From assembly GCA_021821585.1 (NCBI GenBank), contig JAKACF010000080.1:1-10969 (forward strand): a DNA stretch of 10,969 bases, in the 5' to 3' direction. The notes beneath the pieces are model-generated. The model did not search any database. It had not been told where the DNA came from and was given only the letters and a program-made list of their open reading frames with translations. Every line of letters starts with the position of its first letter. The first letter of the stretch is position 1. This DNA comes from Actinomycetes bacterium. GTDB lineage: Bacteria; Actinomycetota; Acidimicrobiia; Acidimicrobiales; Bog-793. This document shows positions 6,315 to 10,969 of the stretch, piece after piece. The position numbers were made by a program, and so were the translations under genes.

Positions 6315-6956
6315 ATGGCCGAGGACGACGAGAAGCGCGCGGCGGCCGAGCACGCCGCCCTGCTGCCGGGCGACGGGATGACCGTCGGCCTCGGGACGGG
6401 GACGACGGTGGCATTCCTCCTGCCGGCGCTCGCCCGCCGTCGCCTCGACATCGTCTGCGTCGCCACCTCGCCCGCCACCGAGCAGGCGGCGCTCGCCCTC
6501 GGCCTCGAGGTCCGCCCGTTCGAGTCGATGGCCCGCCTCGACCTCGCCATCGACGGCGCCGACCAGGTCGACACGGACTGCTGGCTCATCAAGGGCGGCG
6601 GGGGTGCCCACACCCGGGAGAAGATCGTGGCCGCCGCCGCCGACCGCTTCGTCGTGATCGTCTCGGAGGGAAAGCTCGTCGAGGAGCTCGCGCCGCCGGT
6701 GCCCCTCGAGCTCCTCGGCTTCGGGCTCGAGGCGACCCTGGCCACCCTCGGCGAGGTGCGGCTGCGCCCGGGGCCGCCGAGCCCCGACGGCGGGCTGATC
6801 GCCGACTACCTCGGCCCGATCGCCTCGCCCGCCGAGCTCGCCGCCGAGCTGAGCGCCACCCCCGGGGTCGTCGACCACGGGCTGTTCCCCGCCGAGCTCG
6901 TGAGCGAGGTCCTCGTCGGCCGGCCGAACGGCAGCGTGACCAGGATTCTTCCCTGA
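6315..6956 (+). CDS. rpiA: Ribose-5-phosphate isomerase A
   Basis: RpiA interconverts ribose-5-phosphate and ribulose-5-phosphate in the non-oxidative pentose phosphate pathway. The 213-aa product carries the family fingerprint: GLGTGTT (phosphate loop, residues 25-31), ATSPATEQAA (50-59), DGADQVD with D80 and D83, IKGGGGAHTREKI with K93 and catalytic base E102, FVVIVSEGKLV and GVVDHGLFP near the end. These correspond to Asp81, Asp84, Lys94 and Glu103 of E. coli RpiA. The length is slightly short but complete. The ATG at 6315 is 52 bp from the divergent hydrolase ATG. Upstream, CACGAT (6303-6308) lies 6 nt before the ATG and could be a poor leaderless -10 box; alternatively AGGGCG acts as a weak ribosome binding site. 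No operon partner is visible downstream. Confidence 0.94.
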   Translation: MAEDDEKRAAAEHAALLPGDGMTVGLGTGTTVAFLLPALARRRLDIVCVATSPATEQAALALGLEVRPFESMARLDLAIDGADQVDTDCWLIKGGGGAHTREKIVAAAADRFVVIVSEGKLVEELAPPVPLELLGFGLEATLATLGEVRLRPGPPSPDGGLIADYLGPIASPAELAAELSATPGVVDHGLFPAELVSEVLVGRPNGSVTRILP

Positions 6957-6967
6957 GACGGCCCCAT

Positions 6968-6993
6968 CCGACAGGGGCGATGTCGGCAGTTTC
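6968..6993 (+). terminator. Candidate terminator after rpiA
   Basis: CCGACA (6968-6973) and TGTCGG (6981-6986) form a 6-bp perfect stem around a 7-nt loop, followed by CAGTTT. An alternative GCCCC/GGGGC pairing (6961-6978) overlaps it. The T-tract is weak. Its position 11 nt after the rpiA stop and just before a promoter favours terminator function. Confidence 0.4.
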
Positions 6994-6994
6994 C

Positions 6995-7022
6995 TAAAGC
7001 TGTACTCGAAGACGGCCGATAT
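6995..7022 (+). promoter_or_regulatory. Sigma-28-type (FliA/SigD/WhiG) promoter upstream of the EAL gene
   Basis: TAAA at 6995-6998, 16 nt, then GCCGATAT at 7015-7022. The recalled consensus for the flagellar/sporulation sigma-28 family is TAAA, 14-16 nt, GCCGATAT or GCCGATAA, so all 12 conserved positions match. Transcription would start around 7029, leaving an 80-nt leader before the EAL start. It is an AT-richer island in an otherwise very GC-rich window. The organism's sigma-28 gene is not in this window, so the matching factor is inferred. Confidence 0.72.
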
Positions 7023-7059
7023 AGAACGCAACTGGTGAACGCCGGCGGCGATCGGGGGT

Positions 7060-7089
7060 GACGCGCGCCATGCGCGTCGGACGCCGACG
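7060..7089 (+). repeat. Two overlapping, mutually exclusive hairpins in the EAL 5' leader
   Basis: GACGCGC (7060-7066) pairs with GCGCGTC (7072-7078) around a 5-nt loop. CGTCGG (7075-7080) pairs with CCGACG (7084-7089) around ACG. Both need bases 7075-7078, so only one can form at a time. The second ends 11 nt before the GGGGG ribosome binding site (7101-7105). Such pairs can act as a switch, but high GC makes chance hairpins common. Confidence 0.35.
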
Positions 7090-7110
7090 GCGACAGGAAC
7101 GGGGGACGAG

Positions 7111-7863
7111 ATGAATGCGGTAGGTGACGAGGCGAGGCTCCTGATCGATCAGCGAGCCGTGACCCGCGAGCAGCTCGAGGGCGTGCTGCGTGCAGGGGAG
7201 ATCCCGGTGGCCTGGCAGCCGATCGTGTCGCTCGAGACGCGGGTGGTCCTCGGTTTCGAGGCGCTCGCCCGCTTCGCCCGCTACTCGCCGCGCGACGAGG
7301 TCTCACCGGCCGCCTGGTTCACCACGGCGACGGCGCTCGGGCTGCGGACAGAGCTCGAGCTCGTGGCGGTCCGCTCGGCCTGCGGCCAGCTGAACCGGCT
7401 GCCCGAGACGGTCTTCGTCTCCCTCAACGTCTCGCCGGCGACCGTGGCCTCACCCGAGCTCGACGAGACGCTGTCGGGCGTGGCAGCCGACCGGATCGTG
7501 CTCGAGATCGCCGAGGACGCCGTGGCGGCGGCCACCGGCGACCTCGAGGAGGCCTGGAGCCGGCTGCGCGAGAAGGGCGTGCGGATCGCCCTCGACGACA
7601 CCGGGTCCGGTCTCGTGAGCCTGCGCCAGCTCCTCGGCGTGCACGCCGACATCATCAAGATCGACACCGACGTCGTCCGCGGGATCGACTACGACGTCAC
7701 CAAGCAGGCGATCGCCTACGCCTTGAAGTCGCTCGCCGAGCGGTCGGGCGCCATGAGCCTCGCCGAGGGGGTCGAGACCGAGGAGGAGGCCGAGATGCTC
7801 ACCAGCCTCGGCATCGGAGCAGCCCAGGGCTACCTCTTCGGCCGCCCGAGCGAGGTCGCCTAG
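7111..7863 (+). CDS. Stand-alone EAL-domain c-di-GMP phosphodiesterase
   Basis: This 250-aa soluble protein is essentially one EAL domain with about 30 extra N-terminal residues. It should hydrolyse cyclic di-GMP to pGpG. Catalytic positions are present: QPIV (Q36), the EAL motif E50-A51-L52, SLNVSP with N106, LEIAE with E132, ALDD with D162/D163, IKID with K183, AEGVET with E219/E222 and QGYLFGRP with Q239. Loop 6 is DDTGSG rather than the usual DDFGTG, a mild deviation. No GGDEF, PAS, REC or membrane segment accompanies it, so any sensory input comes from partners or from expression. The ATG at 7111 follows GGGGG with 5-nt spacing. The sigma-28-type promoter upstream suggests co-regulation with motility or development. 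Its TAG stop shares CTAG with the convergent GNAT gene. Confidence 0.92.
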   Translation: MNAVGDEARLLIDQRAVTREQLEGVLRAGEIPVAWQPIVSLETRVVLGFEALARFARYSPRDEVSPAAWFTTATALGLRTELELVAVRSACGQLNRLPETVFVSLNVSPATVASPELDETLSGVAADRIVLEIAEDAVAAATGDLEEAWSRLREKGVRIALDDTGSGLVSLRQLLGVHADIIKIDTDVVRGIDYDVTKQAIAYALKSLAERSGAMSLAEGVETEEEAEMLTSLGIGAAQGYLFGRPSEVA

Positions 7864-8396
7864 ATCCGATCGCCCTCGCCGGGTGCCCGCAGCGCGAGGC
7901 GCATCTCGTGCTCGCCGAGCTCCGGCCGTCCTGGGAGCGCCCCGCGCGCCCCGGTCGCCTGGAAGCCCTCGCGGCGATAGAGCGCCTCGGCGCCAAGGTT
8001 GTCATCGGCCACGCACAGCCGCAGGCCGCCCGCCCCGAGGGCGGCCGCCTCTCTCGCAGCGGCCCGCACGAGGAGCGCCCCGGCTCCCCGCCGGCGTGCG
8101 GCCGGCGCCACCCACATCGAGACGAGGTCCGGCTCTTGCCCGGGTGGCCGGAAGACGCTCACCAGCCCGACCGGGACGCCGCCGTCGAGCGCAACGAGCT
8201 GGACGCTCGTCTCCATGCGGGAACGCCACGTCGCCTCGTCGAAGCCGAGCTCGCGCTCGAGGCTGGAGGCGAAGGCAGCCGGGCTGTCGGCGAGGGCCCG
8301 GAGCCGGAGGTCACGAAGCGTCTCCCACTCGGTCGGCTCGAGCCGGCGGACGGCGAGACCGCCGGGGCCGGCCCGGTCCCCACCCGTGGCTCCCAT
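7860..8396 (-). CDS. GNAT-family N-acetyltransferase
   Basis: This 178-aa cytosolic acyltransferase should transfer an acetyl group from acetyl-CoA to an amine on a small molecule or protein; the substrate is unknown. It shows the GNAT order: N-terminal VRRLEPTEWETLRDLRLRAL, PVGLVSVFR (beta-4), VSMWVAPAARRRGAG (motif A, with the RRRGAG pyrophosphate loop at 101-106), then LRLCVADDN and ALYRREGF (motif B, N133 and Y140). The ATG at 8396 is supported by TAGCCT exactly 6 nt upstream on the minus strand, which predicts a leaderless message. It diverges from the S9 peptidase gene 59 bp away and its stop codon overlaps the EAL stop. Nothing ties its substrate to either neighbour. Confidence 0.88.
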   Translation of the reverse strand: MGATGGDRAGPGGLAVRRLEPTEWETLRDLRLRALADSPAAFASSLERELGFDEATWRSRMETSVQLVALDGGVPVGLVSVFRPPGQEPDLVSMWVAPAARRRGAGALLVRAAAREAAALGAGGLRLCVADDNLGAEALYRREGFQATGARGALPGRPELGEHEMRLALRAPGEGDRI

Positions 8397-8402
8397 GGTG
8401 CG

Positions 8403-8408
8403 AGGCTA
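8403..8408 (-). promoter_or_regulatory. -10 box (TAGCCT) for a leaderless GNAT transcript
   Basis: On the minus strand TAGCCT is followed by exactly 6 nt (CGCACC) and the ATG of the GNAT gene, and no ribosome binding site is present. This TANNNT-6 nt-ATG layout is characteristic of leaderless actinobacterial genes. No clear -35 was found. Confidence 0.5.
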
Positions 8409-8443
8409 GCCCGGGCGGGGCGTCCCGCCCCTCTCCGGCTCAC

Positions 8444-8449
8444 TACGGT
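8444..8449 (+). promoter_or_regulatory. -10 box (TACGGT) for a leaderless S9 peptidase transcript
   Basis: TACGGT, then 6 nt (GAGCCC), then the ATG at 8456. It has the same geometry as the divergent GNAT promoter 35 bp away. No Shine-Dalgarno sequence occurs before the ATG. The -35 region is not recognisable (GC-rich CGTCCC). Confidence 0.52.
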
Positions 8450-8455
8450 GAGCCC

Positions 8456-10294
8456 ATGGACCTACGACAGCTCCTCGAGAGCCGGGCGGCACGAGCCCTC
8501 GACGAGGCGGCGGACCGCCTGCTCGTCGCCTCCGACCTGACGGGCACCTTCCAGCTCTACGAGCTCGACGATGACGCCCTGGCGCCGCTCACCGACTTCT
8601 CCGAGCCTGTCACCGGCCGCTACGTGCCCGGCTCCCGCCAGGTGGTCGTGCAGATGGACGCGGGCGGCGACGAGCGCTACCAGCTCTACCTCTTGGATCT
8701 CGACCGCTGCCCGGTGGCCGACCCCGGTGCCATGGTGCCCCTCACCTCCGAGCGCGGCTATGTGCACCACCTCCTCGGCGTCCACCCTGACGGGCACCAG
8801 ATCGCCTTCTGCTCGAACCGCCGCAACGGGGTGGACTTCGACGTCTACCTCCTCTCGCTTCAAGACGGCGAGACGACCCTCGTCTACGACGGGGGTGGCT
8901 GGCCGCAGGAGGCGACCGGCTACTCCCCCTCGGGGCGCTATCTCTCCTTCCTCCTCCCCGGCGCACGCCCGCTCGATGCCGACCTCTGCCTGCTCGACCT
9001 CCCCGGCGGCGAGCTGCTCCGGCCGCTCAGCCACCCTGAGGAGGCCGCCCGGGTGGGCGGGCCCGCCTTCGTCGGCGAGCACCGTTTCGTGGCGAGCTCC
9101 GACGTCGGGCGGGACCTCGCCGCTCTCGTGGCGTGCGACCTCGAGACGGGCGAGCAGCGCACCCTGCTCGAGGGGGACTACGAGCTCGACTGCATCGGGA
9201 GCAGGGACGGCTCGACCCTGCTCGTCGTGGCCAACGAGGAGGGCGCCTGCCGGGCGGAGCTCTACTCGGTGGTGGTCGACGGCAGCGAGGTCGCCCTCGC
9301 CCACCCCGAGGAGGTGCCGCTCCCCGGCCGGGGCGTCATCTCCTTCTCGCTCGTCACCCCGGCGCCCCTCGTCGCCCCCGACGGCTCGCACGTCACCTGG
9401 ACCTTCTCCTCACCCCTCGTCCCCGGTGACGTCTGGCGCTACGACCGCTCATCGGGCGCCGCCCGCCGGCTGACGACGAGCCCGGGGCCGGACGCCGAGT
9501 CCGACGGGCTCGTCGAGCCGAGCACGGAGTCGGTGACGAGCTTCGACGGCGAGGCAGTCCCGCTGTTCTGCTACCGCCCGGCCGGTCACGACGGGCCGCC
9601 GCCTGTCGTCCTCGTCATCCACGGCGGCCCCGAGAGCCAGTCCGTCCTGTCGTTCAACCCGCTCGTCCAGGGCTTTCTCGCGGCGGGCCTCGCCGTCGTC
9701 GTCCCGAACGTCAGGGGCTCGACCGGGTACGGAAAGCGCTATGCCGGCCTCGACGACACCCGCAGGCGCCTCGACTCGGTCGGCGACCTGGCGGCCATCC
9801 ACGGCTGGCTCGAGGGAGCCGGCCTCGATCCCGGCCGGGCAGCCCTGTACGGCGGCTCCTACGGCGGCTACATGGTGCTCGCCGGGGTCGCCTTCCAGCC
9901 CGGGCTGTGGGCGGCCGGCGTCGACGTCGTCGGAATCTCGAACCTCGTCACGTTCCTCGAGAACACCTCGGACTACCGCCGCGCCCATCGCGAGCGGGAG
10001 TACGGCTCGCTGTCCGAGGACCGGGACTTCCTCGAGCAGGCCTCGCCGCTGCGGCGGGTGGAGGACATCGTGGCGCCGCTGTTCGTCATCCACGGCGAGA
10101 ACGACCCCCGCGTCCCGGTCAGCGAGGCCCGCCAGCTCGTCGCCTCCCTCGAGCGCCGGGGCGTCGACTGCGAGCTGCTCGTCTATCCCGACGAGGGGCA
10201 CGGTCTGGCCAAGCTGAAGAACCGCCTCGAGGCCTACCCCCGGGCCCTCCGGTTCCTCGAAGGCCACCTCACGGGTCCGGGGACCCCGGCCTAG
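8456..10294 (+). CDS. S9-family (prolyl oligopeptidase / acylaminoacyl-peptidase type) serine peptidase
   Basis: This 612-aa cytosolic peptidase probably cleaves short peptides. About residues 15-370 are repeated short beta-rich blades with TolB/WD40-like motifs (LTGTFQLYELDDD, GDERYQLYLLDLD, PSGRYLSFLLPGARPLDADLCLLDL, SGAARRLTTSPGPDAES), i.e. a gating beta-propeller. The C-terminal alpha/beta-hydrolase domain has VLVIHGGPESQ (oxyanion hole), VVPNVRGSTGYGKRY, the nucleophile elbow GGSYGG with S468, IHGENDPRVP with D550 and PDEGHGL with H582, a complete S9 triad. No signal peptide is present. The start at 8456 is fixed by the leaderless promoter; longer in-frame readings upstream run through the GNAT gene and are rejected. 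Beyond the S9 clan, exo- or endopeptidase specificity cannot be read from the sequence. The gene is convergent with the tricorn homologue. Confidence 0.93.
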   Translation: MDLRQLLESRAARALDEAADRLLVASDLTGTFQLYELDDDALAPLTDFSEPVTGRYVPGSRQVVVQMDAGGDERYQLYLLDLDRCPVADPGAMVPLTSERGYVHHLLGVHPDGHQIAFCSNRRNGVDFDVYLLSLQDGETTLVYDGGGWPQEATGYSPSGRYLSFLLPGARPLDADLCLLDLPGGELLRPLSHPEEAARVGGPAFVGEHRFVASSDVGRDLAALVACDLETGEQRTLLEGDYELDCIGSRDGSTLLVVANEEGACRAELYSVVVDGSEVALAHPEEVPLPGRGVISFSLVTPAPLVAPDGSHVTWTFSSPLVPGDVWRYDRSSGAARRLTTSPGPDAESDGLVEPSTESVTSFDGEAVPLFCYRPAGHDGPPPVVLVIHGGPESQSVLSFNPLVQGFLAAGLAVVVPNVRGSTGYGKRYAGLDDTRRRLDSVGDLAAIHGWLEGAGLDPGRAALYGGSYGGYMVLAGVAFQPGLWAAGVDVVGISNLVTFLENTSDYRRAHREREYGSLSEDRDFLEQASPLRRVEDIVAPLFVIHGENDPRVPVSEARQLVASLERRGVDCELLVYPDEGHGLAKLKNRLEAYPRALRFLEGHLTGPGTPA

Positions 10295-10306
10295 CCGCGC
10301 TCGGGT

Positions 10307-10365
10307 CGCACCCCCCCCGCCGCTCCGGCCGCTCAGGGCCGCGGCGGGAGCGGTGGGGGGGTGCG
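10307..10365. terminator. Long GC-rich hairpin, probable bidirectional terminator
   Basis: The left arm 10307-10326 (CGCA, C8, GC, CGCTCC) pairs with the right arm 10347-10365 (GGAGCG, GT, G7, TGCG) over about 19 bp with one bulge and one G-T wobble. A further short GGCC pairing lies inside the loop. It begins 12 nt after the S9 stop. No U-tract follows, as is often the case in Actinobacteria. The tricorn stop codon (10333-10335) lies in the loop and the right arm is coding. Confidence 0.6.
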
Positions 10366-10969
10366 GGACGGCCTCGACGAGAGCTCCGGCGGACGGGCCG
10401 CGGGATGGGACTCGAGCGCCTCGAGGACGAGCTCCACCGCCCGCTCGAGCTGCGGGTCTCGCCCGGCTCCCCAGTCCTCGGGCGAGAGCGGGACCTCGAC
10501 GTCGGGGTCGACGCCGTGGTTCTCGACGCCCCATCCCGGCCCGTAGAACCAGTAGGGGTAGCGAGGCTGGGTGACGGTGGTCCCGTCCACGAGCTGGTAG
10601 CGGCCGTCGATCCCGATGACCCCGCCCCAGGTCCGCATCCCGACGACAGGGCCGAGCCGGCGCTGCTTGAAGCCGATCGTGACGATGTCGCCGTCCGAGC
10701 CGGCCTGCTCGTTGACGACCAGAACCATCGGGCCGCGGGGGCTCTCCTCTGGATAGGTGTGGGGCGCCAGGTGGCGGGGGAGCGCCCACCCGGTGACCGT
10801 ACGGGCCAGCTTCTCGAGGACCAGCTGGGAGAGGTGGCCGCCCCCGTTGTCGCGGACGTCGACGACGAGCCCGTCGCGGGCCACCTCCACCCGGAGGTCC
10901 CGGTGGAGCTCGGCCCAGCCGTTGGCCATCATGTCGGGCACGTGGAGGTAGCCCACCCGCCCGTCGCTG
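10333..10969 (-). CDS. Tricorn protease homologue (S41 family), C-terminal catalytic part; 5' end beyond the window
   Basis: The reading frame stays open to the window edge (SDGRVGYLHVPDMM at the edge), so only about 212 C-terminal residues of a protein that is usually over 1000 aa are seen. The GTG at 10956 is an internal Val. Tricorn landmarks: GYLHVPDM, VDVRDNGGG, NEQAGSDGD with the nucleophile Ser at codon 10696-10698, GMRTWGGVIGI, DGTTVTQP and GVENHGVDPDVEV. The Glu of GVEN is exactly 58 residues after the Ser, as in Thermoplasma tricorn Ser965/Glu1023. Tricorn is a cytosolic hexameric peptidase that trims peptides left by the proteasome. The N-terminal propellers and the Ser745/His746 equivalents lie outside. 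After VLEALESHP the last about 20 residues form a Ser/Arg/Pro-rich tail encoded partly by the terminator arm. Confidence 0.9.
   Translation of the reverse strand, partial: SDGRVGYLHVPDMMANGWAELHRDLRVEVARDGLVVDVRDNGGGHLSQLVLEKLARTVTGWALPRHLAPHTYPEESPRGPMVLVVNEQAGSDGDIVTIGFKQRRLGPVVGMRTWGGVIGIDGRYQLVDGTTVTQPRYPYWFYGPGWGVENHGVDPDVEVPLSPEDWGAGRDPQLERAVELVLEALESHPAARPPELSSRPSRTPPPLPPRP

Noticed and set aside
6263..6745. N-terminal extension of the hydrolase (in-frame to 6745)
   Set aside because: It would overlap rpiA antisense, the added sequence is Ser/Arg-rich without motifs, and a leaderless promoter supports 6262.
7023..7110. c-di-GMP riboswitch in the EAL leader
   Set aside because: None of the conserved GEMM sequence blocks was recognised; only simple hairpins are present.
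7883..8455. N-terminal extension of the S9 peptidase
   Set aside because: It reads through the GNAT gene on the other strand and gives Arg/Pro-rich nonsense. TACGGT-6 nt-ATG fixes the start at 8456.
10311..10361. C8/G7 tracts as an assembly artefact or phase-variable switch
   Set aside because: They lie at the hairpin base and near the 3' end of one gene only; length change would alter just the last few tail residues. Kept as a terminator.
9449..10789. 446-codon minus-strand frame opposite the S9 peptidase and overlapping the tricorn gene
   Set aside because: It is in a different frame from the tricorn motifs, has no recognisable domain, and the S9 triad lies on the opposite strand.

Overview
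The window is a stretch of GC-rich chromosome with no mobile elements, RNA genes or CRISPR. Strong G/C preference at third codon positions, a HelD-type RNA-polymerase-associated helicase, a tricorn-protease homologue and several start codons with no leader (a -10 box 6-7 nt before the ATG) all suggest a free-living actinobacterium. The class, possibly Acidimicrobiia or a relative, is inference only. A near-perfect sigma-28-type promoter suggests the organism has a FliA/WhiG-class sigma factor, and so may be flagellated or able to differentiate.

Layout. (1) 1-2814, + strand: a tightly packed three-gene operon of a LiuC-like enoyl-CoA hydratase, an FMN-dependent alpha-hydroxy-acid oxidase and glycerol-3-phosphate dehydrogenase GpsA, joined by a 2-nt gap and a 4-nt ATGA overlap. 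(2) 2815-5337, + strand: a leader with a 19-nt inverted repeat and an 11-codon mini-ORF overlaps the start of a large HelD/UvrD-like ATPase that carries a zinc-ribbon insert. (3) 5324-6262, - strand: an RdmC-like alpha/beta hydrolase, convergent with and overlapping HelD by 14 bp. (4) 6315-6956, + strand: ribose-5-phosphate isomerase A, divergent from the hydrolase. (5) 6957-7863, + strand: an intergenic region holding a sigma-28-type promoter and a structured leader, then a stand-alone EAL-domain c-di-GMP phosphodiesterase. (6) 7860-8396, - strand: a GNAT acetyltransferase whose stop codon shares a CTAG with the EAL gene. (7) 8456-10294, + strand: an S9-family (prolyl-oligopeptidase type) peptidase, leaderless and divergent from the GNAT gene. 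(8) 10333-10969, - strand: the C-terminal catalytic part of a tricorn-protease homologue that runs off the window, separated from the S9 gene by a long GC-rich hairpin.

How the genes fit together. The first operon combines acyl-CoA and hydroxy-acid catabolism with supply of the phospholipid backbone. The two peptidases at the end form a plausible cytosolic peptide-recycling pair. The most informative regulatory signal is the sigma-28-class promoter in front of a c-di-GMP phosphodiesterase. In Actinobacteria the sigma-28 factor WhiG is itself held inactive by an anti-sigma factor (RsiG) that needs c-di-GMP, so a positive feedback loop is conceivable. Most other genes are ordinary members of well-known families, and I see no convincing wholly new multi-gene system.
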